26,023 nucleotides of DNA from an uncultured Erysipelotrichaceae bacterium (GCA_902797415.1 CADBSQ010000001.1:1-26023); one strand, 5' to 3'; shown: positions 1 to 7,161, counted from the stretch's first letter. Program-made: numbers and translations. The notes: a model not told the origin generated them from the letters alone.

Positions 1-387
1 CCTAAACTATACATAAGTTCAACTAGAGGTGCAGAAGATATTATTGATTTAGAAAATGACTTATTATGGATAACTAAACGTAAGAAAGAAATGGGATTAA
101 AAACTATAACTAAAACCCCTTCAAAAGCAAAATTAGAAAAAACTATAAAAGAAAACAAAAAATGGGAAATAAATCACCTAAAGCCCTACACTGATTTATT
201 AGGTAATACCACTATAGAACATTTGTCTGGAGATCATTTCATATTTGAACAAAAGCCAAACGAATTAACTGATATCATAAAAGATTATATAGATGATTTG
301 GATAAACAAAATGTAGTTATTAATAATGCTGATGATGATGAAGAACCAACTGTAAAGCATGACTGTCTTACAAGTATAATTTGTTAG
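1..387 (+). CDS. Alpha/beta hydrolase-like protein, C-terminal fragment
   Basis: The reading frame is open from the first base of the window, so this is the end of a gene that starts upstream; the internal ATG at 91 is not needed as a start. The visible part ends in a stretch resembling the last strand and helix of alpha/beta hydrolases: GDHFIFEQKP, in which the His would be the catalytic histidine, followed by a helix (LTDIIKDYIDDL). The tail is acidic (DDDEE) and ends in a Cys-containing sequence with no obvious role. The nucleophile elbow and catalytic acid are outside the window, so the substrate cannot be guessed. The hydrolase assignment rests on a short motif only and could be wrong. 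Confidence 0.5.
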   Translation, partial: PKLYISSTRGAEDIIDLENDLLWITKRKKEMGLKTITKTPSKAKLEKTIKENKKWEINHLKPYTDLLGNTTIEHLSGDHFIFEQKPNELTDIIKDYIDDLDKQNVVINNADDDEEPTVKHDCLTSIIC

Positions 388-396
388 ATAAGCATA

Positions 397-439
397 ATAC
401 TATTTAAATATCAAGCCTTGTATTTATTTATAATAGTAT
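397..439. repeat. Inverted repeat between genes
   Basis: ATACTATT at 397-404 is matched by its reverse complement AATAGTAT at 432-439, and the arms can be extended inward by AT pairs around a loop containing CAAGCCTTG. It lies just after the stop of the hydrolase-like gene. There is no clear T-tract after it, so it may be an RNA 3'-end structure rather than a canonical intrinsic terminator. Confidence 0.4.
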
Positions 440-491
440 ATATATTAAATAAGACATAAGTTAACAATTTAATAAAAAAAAGGAGAATAAA

Positions 492-1193
492 ATGAAAGTA
501 CTTAAATATTCTATTATTTTAATGTTATTAATTTTTATTCTATTATTTGTTGTTGTATTCATGTTTTCTCCTCCACAAGTAGGTTTTCAAGAAAGAAAGG
601 AAATAAACAGTTATGTAAAAAAGTATTTAACTAACAAGTATGGAGATCATAAATGTAGGATAAGTAAAATATCATACGAATTTCAGATGGATACATTATT
701 TGATTATTCAACTAGAAAAGGTTATGAGGTTAGAGTTAATTGTGATGTGGTAAATACTTATGTTAATATTTCTGGAGTTTATCCTGATGAGTATACAGTT
801 TTTTATGATGATTTTATAACAGATTATTATTTTCCAGATAAAGATGGATTTGAAATATATGAGTTAAAGAAATCAATGACTCCTACAAAAAATATTGAAG
901 ATTATTATTTCGTTAAGATTTATCAAGAATTTGATCCGTCTATTTTAACTTTAAAGTGTGGTATAACAACATTAAATCCGCCTGATAATTTTGGCAGAAT
1001 CCCAACTTTAGAAGAAATAAAGTCAGATCCAAAAGTATATGAAGTATTGGACTTTTATTATACAGTAGAAAATAGAATAGAAAATAAAGAAGAATATGAA
1101 AATAAATTAAAATTATTCTTACACCAGAGCTTTGGTGGAGAATGGCGCGTATATTTCAGAGATGATACGTTAGTTAGCTTAAGCAAAGATTAA
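492..1193 (+). CDS. Hypothetical membrane-anchored extracytoplasmic protein
   Basis: This is a 233-residue protein of unknown function. Residues 1-6 are positively charged and residues 7-28 form one strongly hydrophobic segment (ILMLLIFILLFVVVFMF), with no lipobox cysteine, so it is probably a signal anchor leaving the remainder outside the membrane. The outer part is rich in Tyr, Phe and Asp and looks like a mixed alpha/beta domain; I recognise no family or catalytic motif. The start is supported by the AGGAG sequence 481-485 placed seven bases before the ATG. It is followed after 27 bases by the TfoX-like gene and may share its transcript. Confidence 0.7.
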   Translation: MKVLKYSIILMLLIFILLFVVVFMFSPPQVGFQERKEINSYVKKYLTNKYGDHKCRISKISYEFQMDTLFDYSTRKGYEVRVNCDVVNTYVNISGVYPDEYTVFYDDFITDYYFPDKDGFEIYELKKSMTPTKNIEDYYFVKIYQEFDPSILTLKCGITTLNPPDNFGRIPTLEEIKSDPKVYEVLDFYYTVENRIENKEEYENKLKLFLHQSFGGEWRVYFRDDTLVSLSKD

Positions 1194-1220
1194 CCATTTT
1201 TAAGAAAAGGATTTTATTAA

Positions 1221-1511
1221 ATGGCTACTTCAAAAGAATATAAAGATTTTGTACTAGATCAGTTAAGTTTACTTGATGATATAACATTTAGACCTATGAT
1301 GGGTGAATATCTTCTTTATTATAAAGGTAAATTATTTGGTGGAATTTATGATGAAAGATTATTAATAAAAAGAACTAATTCAAATAAAAAATATAATCTA
1401 GAAGAATCTATTCCTTATAAAGGTGCTAAACCAATATATTTAATTGATACTGATAATAAAGAATTAATTAAAGAAATAGTAACTAAAACATATGGTGATT
1501 TATATATGTAA
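1221..1511 (+). CDS. TfoX/Sxy family N-terminal domain protein
   Basis: A 96-residue protein matching the TfoX N-terminal domain: MATSKEYKDFVLDQL at the start, the characteristic FRPMMGEYLLYYKGKLFGGI segment at about residues 23-42, then a lysine-rich middle and the end KEIVTKTYGDLY. In gamma-proteobacteria TfoX/Sxy activates competence genes with CRP; in Firmicutes stand-alone N-domain proteins are common and their role is not established. It has only the N domain, not the C-terminal TfoX domain. AAAAGGA lies shortly before the ATG. A strong intrinsic terminator follows five bases after the stop, so it ends its transcription unit. Confidence 0.8.
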   Translation: MATSKEYKDFVLDQLSLLDDITFRPMMGEYLLYYKGKLFGGIYDERLLIKRTNSNKKYNLEESIPYKGAKPIYLIDTDNKELIKEIVTKTYGDLYM

Positions 1512-1515
1512 ACCT

Positions 1516-1539
1516 AAACTAACTTCGGTTAGTTTTTTT
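1516..1539 (+). terminator. Intrinsic terminator with C(UUCG)G loop
   Basis: AAACTAAC (1516-1523) pairs perfectly with GTTAGTTT (1528-1535) around a TTCG loop closed by C-G, the very stable UUCG tetraloop, and is followed by four more T residues. It terminates the TfoX-like gene. Confidence 0.9.
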
Positions 1540-1559
1540 GTATTATTATTTAATAATTA

Positions 1560-1588
1560 TTGAGAACAAATATATAAAATGATATTAT
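1560..1588 (+). promoter_or_regulatory. Sigma-A-type promoter with extended -10
   Basis: TTGAGA at 1560-1565 and TATTAT at 1583-1588 are separated by exactly 17 bases, and TG at 1580-1581 gives an extended -10. Transcription would start near 1595, about 40 bases upstream of the ATG of the broken PNPOx-like gene. Confidence 0.65.
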
Positions 1589-1634
1589 TAATAGTATAAA
1601 TATGTATTATAGAGAAAAAAGAAGGGAGATAATT

Positions 1635-2019
1635 ATGGAAGAAGTTTATGAGTTTATAAAGGATAGTGGCTGTTTTTTTATAGCGACAGTAGACGGTGAT
1701 AAACCAAAAGTTAGACCTTTTGGCGCAATTAATATATTTGAAAATAAACTATATATCCAAACAGGTAAAAGAAAAAAAGTTTCTGAGCAGATGCAGTCTA
1801 ATCCAAATATTGAGATTTGTGCACTATAGATGGGTTAGAGTCGAGGGAAAAGTTGTAAGAGACGATAGAATAGAAGCTAAGCAGAGCTTATTAGATGCAT
1901 ACCCTGAACTTAAAGGAATGTATTCTGCAGATGATGATAACACGGATGTTTTATACTTTGAAAATGCTAAGGCAACATTTTATTCATTTACAGACAAACC
2001 AAGGGTAATAGAATTTTGA
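1635..2019 (+). pseudogene. Pyridoxamine 5'-phosphate oxidase-like protein, frame broken
   Basis: Two overlapping frames together encode one flavin-reductase/PNPOx-like split-barrel protein. The first starts at ATG 1635 (after GGGAG at 1624-1628) and encodes MEEVYEFIKDSGCFFIATVDGDKP through NPNIEICAL, then meets TAG at 1827-1829. The family sequence resumes in the next frame at 1828 with RWVRVEGKVVRDDRIEAKQS and runs to the TGA at 2017-2019, ending in ATFYSFTDKPRVIEF. From memory of the family, two to three residues are missing at the joint, so a small deletion of net -2 (for example 8 bases) or an insertion of net +1 is likely. The break is not in a homopolymer. Family members bind FMN/F420-type cofactors; this allele probably yields only a 64-residue fragment. 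An assembly error cannot be excluded. Confidence 0.8.
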
Positions 2020-2819
2020 ACATAAAAAATAAAAAATATATAAATGAAGGATTTAACAGTAAAGCATACATTGTTAATGAGGATTATATTTTATTAGAAG
2101 GAATAAATGATAATTCTTATAGTAATTATCGAAAATATGCAAAAAATATAAGTCTCTTAAGAAATATCAAGTCTGTCCAAATACCTACAAATATTCAAAT
2201 AATTAAACCAAATAAAGATTATCCTTTTGGCGCTTTGAAATATAAAATGATTAAAGGTAAAACATTTAGAAAGGAAGATATTAAGCTAGTAAACTTAGAT
2301 GATATAGCTAGAACTTTAGCAGATTTTCTAAATGAATTATATGATATCAAAGTACCATTTGATAAAACTTATTCAATAATAAGTGAAATAGATATTACTG
2401 GTTTAAGTGTTACTAAGCTAAAAGATTATCTAGATCCCAATACATATAAAAAAGTATTAGATTGGTATAATGCATATAAAAAGTATTTAATAAACTTTGA
2501 TGATTATCATTTTATTCATGGTGACTTATGGTATGAAAATTATATTTTGAATGACGATAATAAACTTATTGGAATAGTTGATTTTGAAAGTTCAGGTATG
2601 GGTGATCCAGCATATGATATCGCTTCATTATATTATTTAGGAAATGACTTTATTGACAAAGTACTCTATCATTATAAACATACAGACCAAGATCTAATAA
2701 AAAGAATCGATATATTAGTTAAAGCAAGAGAGATTGCAGATTTCGATGATACAGTTAGAAATTATCCAAAGAAAGTTGATGAACAAATAGAGAAAATTAA
2801 AAATGTTTTAAAAAATTAA
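2016..2819 (+). CDS. Aminoglycoside phosphotransferase (APH)-fold kinase
   Basis: A 267-residue member of the APH/choline-kinase-like phosphotransferase superfamily. The Brenner catalytic motif is seen as HGDLWYEN (168-175; catalytic D170, Mg-binding N175) and the metal-binding DFE as GIVDFESSGMGDPAYDIA (D189). The N-terminal lobe is short and the glycine-rich loop is reduced to NEGFNSKAYIV. Such proteins phosphorylate small molecules such as aminoglycosides, fructosamine or choline; the substrate here cannot be told. The start is probably TTG at 2016, overlapping the TGA of the PNPOx-like gene, with AAGGG at 2001-2005 as a possible ribosome binding site; no in-frame ATG exists before residue 78. 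Coupling to the broken gene suggests the two were once co-expressed. Confidence 0.8.
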   Translation: MNIKNKKYINEGFNSKAYIVNEDYILLEGINDNSYSNYRKYAKNISLLRNIKSVQIPTNIQIIKPNKDYPFGALKYKMIKGKTFRKEDIKLVNLDDIARTLADFLNELYDIKVPFDKTYSIISEIDITGLSVTKLKDYLDPNTYKKVLDWYNAYKKYLINFDDYHFIHGDLWYENYILNDDNKLIGIVDFESSGMGDPAYDIASLYYLGNDFIDKVLYHYKHTDQDLIKRIDILVKAREIADFDDTVRNYPKKVDEQIEKIKNVLKN

Positions 2820-2838
2820 AATTTTTTTAAAAAAGGGC

Positions 2839-2866
2839 TTGCATTTTTTTTAAAATAGTGTACAAT
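2839..2866 (+). promoter_or_regulatory. Promoter without a downstream gene
   Basis: TTGCAT at 2839-2844 and TACAAT at 2861-2866 are 16 bases apart. The predicted start, near 2873, coincides with the first base of a long hairpin that ends in a T-tract, so the transcript would be only about 55 bases long. It could alternatively be a promoter for the gene at 3083 with an attenuator behind it. Confidence 0.55.
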
Positions 2867-2873
2867 AGTAATT

Positions 2874-2929
2874 GTGTTGAATTTAATATATTCATCTAAT
2901 GAATTTATTTAAATTTAACACATTTTTTT
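2874..2929 (+). ncRNA. Candidate small hairpin RNA or terminator
   Basis: GTGTTGAATTTA (2874-2885) pairs with TAAATTTAACAC (2910-2921) with one G-U pair; inside it ATTCAT (2890-2895) pairs with ATGAAT (2899-2904) around CTA. Seven T residues follow at 2923-2929. The hairpin is directly preceded by a promoter-like sequence, which fits a short self-terminating RNA. A plain terminator for the phosphotransferase gene is the simpler alternative. The stem is very AT-rich. Confidence 0.4.
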
Positions 2930-3000
2930 GTCTTTTAATTTAAGACATAAATACAATACACCAAAAGAAATATATAATGAAATTTTTAAGTTTTTTGAAT

Positions 3001-3021
3001 ACAGATCAAATCTGTTTTTTT
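3001..3021 (+). terminator. Intrinsic terminator
   Basis: ACAGAT (3001-3006) and ATCTGT (3010-3015) form a six-pair stem with a three-base loop, followed by a run of T. It sits immediately before the -35 box of the next promoter (3023). Confidence 0.75.
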
Positions 3022-3022
3022 A

Positions 3023-3050
3023 TTGACATTAATCTCTTTTTTAGTATAAT
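3023..3050 (+). promoter_or_regulatory. Consensus sigma-A promoter
   Basis: TTGACA at 3023-3028 and TATAAT at 3045-3050, spacer 16. It drives the duplicated-domain protein gene, whose ATG at 3083 is about 25 bases after the expected start of the RNA. Confidence 0.85.
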
Positions 3051-3082
3051 AAATTCAATTTTGAACAAGAGGAGAGTTTATT

Positions 3083-4303
3083 ATGAGTCTAAGTGGGAAA
3101 TTATTATATCAAAGATTTAATGGTTCAATATGGCCTAACCGAGAAAAAATTGATTTTTACCTAAGACATCAACTTTCTGAAGAAGAGATTAATAAAACCG
3201 CTTTTATTAGACAAAGAATGTTAGACTTTGAAAAGAAAGTTAGAAATAATTCAATTTTACAGGCATACAGTCCAGAAACTGGCATAAGATATTTTGATGG
3301 TATAGGTTATATTTCAGCATGTATAGATAACAATGATATGGTTTTTGTATACTTTTACGGAGAATCATTCATAGAAGCTTTCAAGAATGTTATTATAGAT
3401 TACGAGTTAAAGCATATTATCGACTATGAGTTTTATAACAGAGAAGAATTATATAAAGAACTCAATGAAAGAAAAAAAGATGATAGTCTTGATGAAACTG
3501 ACTACAAAATATTACTTTATGAAAAAATAATAAAGGATTTTAATATATTTTATGATGGTAACATTCCTGATGATATTATCGAGTTTTTTGAACGAAAGCT
3601 TAATAGGGGTAATGGTATAACATTTAAATATAATTCAGATAAGGGTTTATATGAGAAAGATTATAGTTGTAAAACGCTTTCCATTACAGAACTAGATGAA
3701 GTTCAACCTATAGATTATTTTAGTGGAGTTAAGGGGTCTAAACTAGAAAAGAAGTATCGTAAACATAACTTTACAAAAAACGAGCGTGAAAAAACAGATG
3801 AGTTTAATGCTAGAGTACATGAATATATTACAGTTGTAGGAGGAGAAGATTTAAGTATAAGCGATTTCCCTTCAGATGACACTATTACTATTTATATGGA
3901 TTATAAAGGTTACTATACATCGGAATCATCAAAAATAAAGGATGGTTTAATTGCTCTATATTACCATGGAATAGATGATGAAAGAGCCTTTTTAAACTAT
4001 ATTAAAATACTTGAAATACGACGTGCTATTTCATGCGTACAGAAAAACAATGATATTTATGAACAAGAATATTACAGTTTATTTCCAGAAGACCTTGATA
4101 ATATAATAAATTATCATGTACCTTTTGCTATTTCTACTCTAGCACTTCGTTCATACAGAAAATACTTTGGAGAAAATATACCAGAAGAGTTAATCAATAC
4201 ATTTGAGAACTATCTTAATACATCAACAAATCATACATATAGATATGATTATGAATCAAATAGTATAGTTAAAAATGTGTCAAAACAAACCAAACTATCG
4301 TAG
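3083..4303 (+). CDS. Hypothetical protein with two diverged copies of one domain
   Basis: A 406-residue soluble, acidic protein that I do not recognise. Reading the two halves against each other shows an internal duplication. Copy 1 (about 43-193) contains MLDFEKKV, GIGYISA, MVFVYFYGES..EAFKNVI, and DGNIPDDIIEFFERKLN...TFKYN. Copy 2 (about 238-397) contains DEFNARV, YKGYYTS, LIALYYHGID..RAFLNYI, and GENIPEELINTFENYLN...TYRYD. The order and spacing are the same. There is no signal peptide, membrane helix or obvious catalytic motif. AGAGGAGAG at 3068-3076 is the ribosome binding site. It is monocistronic: a consensus promoter lies upstream and a terminator begins directly after the TAG. Confidence 0.8.
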   Translation: MSLSGKLLYQRFNGSIWPNREKIDFYLRHQLSEEEINKTAFIRQRMLDFEKKVRNNSILQAYSPETGIRYFDGIGYISACIDNNDMVFVYFYGESFIEAFKNVIIDYELKHIIDYEFYNREELYKELNERKKDDSLDETDYKILLYEKIIKDFNIFYDGNIPDDIIEFFERKLNRGNGITFKYNSDKGLYEKDYSCKTLSITELDEVQPIDYFSGVKGSKLEKKYRKHNFTKNEREKTDEFNARVHEYITVVGGEDLSISDFPSDDTITIYMDYKGYYTSESSKIKDGLIALYYHGIDDERAFLNYIKILEIRRAISCVQKNNDIYEQEYYSLFPEDLDNIINYHVPFAISTLALRSYRKYFGENIPEELINTFENYLNTSTNHTYRYDYESNSIVKNVSKQTKLS

Positions 4304-4331
4304 GCAGATGTTAAATCTGCTTTTTGTTTTT
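4304..4331 (+). terminator. Intrinsic terminator
   Basis: GCAGAT (4304-4309) pairs with ATCTGC (4315-4320) around GTTAA, then T5-G-T5. The stem starts at the base after the stop codon of the preceding gene. Confidence 0.85.
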
Positions 4332-4341
4332 ACTTATAATA

Positions 4342-4350
4342 TGATATACT
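4342..4350 (+). promoter_or_regulatory. Extended -10 promoter
   Basis: TG (4342-4343), one base, then TATACT (4345-4350), shortly after the preceding terminator; another -10-like TATAAT is at 4335-4340. No good -35 is seen; the T-tract occupies that position. It would drive the gene at 4380. Confidence 0.5.
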
Positions 4351-4379
4351 TATATTAAAGTAAAAATATGGAGGAATAA

Positions 4380-4790
4380 ATGAAGTTTATAAACAAACAA
4401 TTTGCTGAATTTAAAAGTGTTTTTGTAAGTGAAAATATACTTAAAGAAAACGAAGAACATGCAAACGTCGTAACCGCTTCAACCATGATTAATGTCTTCT
4501 GGTTTTGTCTGATTACTTGGATTTTAACCATTTTAAGCATTTTAAAATTAGAATCATTTTTAGTGAGTTATGTTTTTATCTGTAGTATTTTGTTACTAGT
4601 AATACCTTCTATAGTATGTTTTATGAATCAAGGAAAGGGAAAATGGATAAAACATCTTTTGTTTATAAGTTTTACTTTTTTTGTAGCAATTGCAGATGCG
4701 TGTCTTAAGTATAATGTAACCTTAACAATGGTTATTTATCAGCTAAATATTTTTACTGTGAGAAAGGGGAATACTTATGCCAACGCCTAA
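4380..4790 (+). CDS. Probably truncated integral membrane protein
   Basis: A 136-residue protein preceded by GGAGGAAT. Residues 1-35 are hydrophilic and are followed by four hydrophobic segments (about 37-55, 62-80, 90-107 and 113-124). The arrangement resembles the N-terminal membrane part of larger signalling proteins (for example GGDEF or cyclase sensors), but no output domain follows: after LTMVIYQLN the sequence becomes unlike a membrane protein (IFTVRKGNTYANA) and overlaps the next gene by 14 bases. I infer that a deletion removed the rest and fused the remnant to the next gene's ribosome binding site. A genuinely short membrane protein is the alternative. Confidence 0.55.
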   Translation: MKFINKQFAEFKSVFVSENILKENEEHANVVTASTMINVFWFCLITWILTILSILKLESFLVSYVFICSILLLVIPSIVCFMNQGKGKWIKHLLFISFTFFVAIADACLKYNVTLTMVIYQLNIFTVRKGNTYANA

Positions 4791-5463
4791 AATGCATTTG
4801 GCTATTGCTAAGAAAGTAAATGAAACCTTAAACATGGATTTGGACAGTATTATGATTGGATCTATTCTTCCTGATAAATATAAAAATCATATAATAAGTC
4901 ATTATCAAAATGGAAAACCGGGTGCGGCTGGAACGGCAAATGCAGATTTATTTTTAAAAGAAAACCAGAATAGATTAGATAATCCAATTATAATTGGCTA
5001 TCTAACCCATTTACTCGCCGATAAATATTTTAACACTTATATGTTTAATAAGTATTATATTTATGATGAAGAAGGTAATGAGGTAGGTCTTCACATGAAA
5101 AGTGGCGATAAACATATGTCAAAAAAAGAAATAAAAGATGTAAAACACAGTGATTTTTTCACATACGATGAGTATTTGTTAACACACGATTACATTTCTA
5201 AATTCAAAAGTGCAAAATGTTTAGATAATATTCCTTCAATAAATAATTGTAAATTTGAGAAAAAAGAATTAAAAGAATTTATAAAAATAACTAATGATGA
5301 TATAGATAAGGTGACTTTATTTAGAAAAATACGTTCAAACTTTTTTAGTTATAAACTGGTTAATAAAAAAGACTTAGATAGTGAATTTAATAAATGTGTA
5401 AAATATATTATAGAGTATATAAATACAAATAATAAAAAGAAAAATAAAAGCAAATCATTCTAA
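4777..5463 (+). CDS. Zinc-dependent phospholipase C-like protein
   Basis: A 228-residue protein with the layout of the zinc-dependent phospholipase C/S1-P1 nuclease-like family (PF00882 type): an early His in TPKMHLAIAKKV (H7), the segment MIGSILPDK with an Asp (D33), ISHYQNG (H42) and IIGYLTHLLADKYF (H78, D82). These His and Asp residues would bind the metals. It has no signal peptide, so it is probably cytoplasmic, as in many Firmicutes homologues of unknown substrate. The C-terminus is lysine-rich. GAAAGGGG at 4761-4768 precedes the ATG. It starts a run of closely spaced genes through 7069. Confidence 0.65.
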   Translation: MPTPKMHLAIAKKVNETLNMDLDSIMIGSILPDKYKNHIISHYQNGKPGAAGTANADLFLKENQNRLDNPIIIGYLTHLLADKYFNTYMFNKYYIYDEEGNEVGLHMKSGDKHMSKKEIKDVKHSDFFTYDEYLLTHDYISKFKSAKCLDNIPSINNCKFEKKELKEFIKITNDDIDKVTLFRKIRSNFFSYKLVNKKDLDSEFNKCVKYIIEYINTNNKKKNKSKSF

Positions 5464-5481
5464 AACAAAGTGGAGGTTATT

Positions 5482-6096
5482 ATGCATGTTGAAGTAGGAT
5501 TTAAACTCGATAAATCTCTTGAATATTATCGAAAAAAAGTGGAAGAATATAATTGTACAAATTTTTATAATGCAGAGGTAGAAGATACTTACTATACTAA
5601 AGAAAGTCTAGATAATAAAAGTGAAAACGAAATAAAGTGTAGTTGTGTTAGGATAAGGCATGATAGAGATTTAGATTATAACTTAAAACCAAAAGGTAAC
5701 TGGAAATACTCTTTTCAAAACCTTACTCTTAAGAATAAAAGTACCGCCTTTAAAGTCAGTAACGAAAAACTAAATAGTATGACTAAGGAAGAAGTTTTAA
5801 ACTTATTAAAAAAGGAAGGGTTTAAAAAAGTTTTTTACACTAAAAAGTTGGATATACATTATAGCATAGATGGTTTTAATGGTGATATTCAATTTCAACC
5901 TATAGAGAATATAGGTCTTATTGTATATTATTATAATGATGATTATATTGGTTTGCCTTTAAAAGAACAAAGAAAAAAGCTTGTTGATGAATTAAATTTA
6001 GTTGGTTTTAATTTTAACTATGATAAATTAGGCTTAGATAAGTTAAGAACAATTTATTATGGAAAAGAACTATATAGTGATAATCAAAATGGGTGA
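5482..6096 (+). CDS. CYTH-like domain protein
   Basis: A 204-residue cytoplasmic protein. The start at ATG 5482 follows GGAGG at 5472-5476. The order of motifs resembles the CYTH (adenylyl cyclase class IV/thiamine triphosphatase) tunnel fold: EVGFKLD near the N-terminus (the family has ExExK; the second Glu is Gly here), EVEDTYY, CVRIRHD and LTLKNKSTAFK. The imperfect first motif makes the catalytic state uncertain. CYTH enzymes bind triphosphates such as ATP, thiamine triphosphate or polyphosphate with Mg. The gene ends four bases before the Sir2 start, so the two are very likely translated from one mRNA. Confidence 0.45.
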   Translation: MHVEVGFKLDKSLEYYRKKVEEYNCTNFYNAEVEDTYYTKESLDNKSENEIKCSCVRIRHDRDLDYNLKPKGNWKYSFQNLTLKNKSTAFKVSNEKLNSMTKEEVLNLLKKEGFKKVFYTKKLDIHYSIDGFNGDIQFQPIENIGLIVYYYNDDYIGLPLKEQRKKLVDELNLVGFNFNYDKLGLDKLRTIYYGKELYSDNQNG

Positions 6097-6100
6097 TGAT

Positions 6101-6823
6101 ATGACTGAATTAGAAACGTTTCAAAAAATAATTGATGAATCAAATTATATTGTGTTTTTTGGTGGAGCTGGTGTTTCTACAGAAAGTGGTATAAAAGACT
6201 TTCGTGGGAAAAATGGTTTATATAAAACTAAACCCAAAGTTAAAATAAATAAACCACCTGAATATATGTTAAGTCATGACTGTTTATATAAAGAACCAGA
6301 ACTTTTTTATGAGTATTATAAAGAAAATATGAATATTTTAAATTCTAGCCCCAATGTTACCCATAAATATTTGAAAAAACTGGAAGATACCGGTAAATTA
6401 AAAGCGATTATCACTCAAAATGTGGATGGTCTGCATCAAAAAGCTGGTTCATCTAATGTACTTGAAATACACGGGAATATAAGAGACTATTATTGCACTA
6501 GGTGTGGAAAAGAATATAAGAAAAATGCATTTATTGAAAAAGGTGTTCCTACCTGTTCATGTGGTGGTATGGTAAGACCTGATGTTGTACTATTCGGAGA
6601 AATGCTACCTGCCTGTTTCAATGATGCATTAGAGTATATAAGTAAAGCTGATTTACTTATTGTTGCAGGAACCTCACTAGCCGTAGAACCAGCAGCAAGT
6701 TTAGTACGATTGTTTAATGGAAAGCGCCTAGTTATAATTAATGATAATAAAACACCGTATGATATGATTGCTGATTTAGTAATAAATAAACCATTAAAAG
6801 AAGTATTTAGTAAATTGAAGTAG
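6101..6823 (+). CDS. Sir2-family NAD-dependent protein deacylase
   Basis: A 240-residue sirtuin of the usual bacterial length. Residues 22-35 (GAGVSTESGIKDFR) bind NAD; TQNVDGLHQKAG (105-116) is the conserved ribose-binding and catalytic segment; His124 in LEIHGN is the general base; the zinc site is C132-x2-C135 with C152-x-C154; the later GTSLAVEPA and IINDN motifs complete the Rossmann fold. It removes acyl groups from lysines using NAD, in the cytoplasm. I chose ATG 6101 rather than the upstream ATG at 6059, because that one lies inside the preceding gene and the family starts close to the GAGxS motif; GGTGATG just upstream serves as ribosome binding site. Confidence 0.95.
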   Translation: MTELETFQKIIDESNYIVFFGGAGVSTESGIKDFRGKNGLYKTKPKVKINKPPEYMLSHDCLYKEPELFYEYYKENMNILNSSPNVTHKYLKKLEDTGKLKAIITQNVDGLHQKAGSSNVLEIHGNIRDYYCTRCGKEYKKNAFIEKGVPTCSCGGMVRPDVVLFGEMLPACFNDALEYISKADLLIVAGTSLAVEPAASLVRLFNGKRLVIINDNKTPYDMIADLVINKPLKEVFSKLK

Positions 6824-6832
6824 GATTAAATT

Positions 6833-7069
6833 ATGGACAATGAGTTATTATTAAACATTGATAAACTACATACTACTAAGTTAGGTGTTAATAGAATAAA
6901 GAATAACTTGAGCATTAGTGGGAACGTCGTTACTTATTGTAAAAATCTAATACTAAAAAGTAATTGTGAAATCCTTAAAAAAGGAAAAAATTGGTATTGT
7001 ACTATAGACGGTATAAAAATTACTATAAATTCCAATACTTATACAATCATTACTGCTCATAGGTTATAA
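6833..7069 (+). CDS. DUF3781 family protein
   Basis: A 78-residue protein resembling the DUF3781 family as I remember it: an N-terminal helix ending in GVNRIKNNLSI, then NVVTYCKNLI, KKGKNWYC and the closing strand pair ITINSNTYTIITAHRL. Function is unknown; members are small cytoplasmic proteins, common in Firmicutes. It begins nine bases after the Sir2 stop, with TAGGA as a ribosome binding site, so it closes the run of closely spaced genes from the phospholipase-like gene onward. A terminator lies 42 bases after the stop. Confidence 0.65.
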   Translation: MDNELLLNIDKLHTTKLGVNRIKNNLSISGNVVTYCKNLILKSNCEILKKGKNWYCTIDGIKITINSNTYTIITAHRL

Positions 7070-7111
7070 CATTATCAGAGAAATATTCATCTTTAAATAT
7101 AATTATAAAAT

Positions 7112-7136
7112 AGTAGATTAAAAATCTGCTTTTTTT
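7112..7136 (+). terminator. Intrinsic terminator
   Basis: AGTAGATT (7112-7119) pairs with AATCTGCT (7123-7130), including one T-G pair, around a three-A loop; seven T residues end at 7136, two bases before the TG of the next extended -10. Confidence 0.8.
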
Positions 7137-7137
7137 G

Positions 7138-7146
7138 TGCTATAAT
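7138..7146 (+). promoter_or_regulatory. Extended -10 promoter
   Basis: TGCTATAAT at 7138-7146 with no good -35; the preceding T-tract lies where the spacer would be. The RNA would start near 7153, only about nine bases before the ATG at 7162. Confidence 0.75.
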
Positions 7147-7161
7147 AATACAGGTGATAAC

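Noticed and set aside
2016..2819. Dedicated antibiotic resistance gene
   Set aside because: The kinase motifs show the APH fold only; many chromosomal APH-fold kinases act on metabolites, and there is no mobile element near it.
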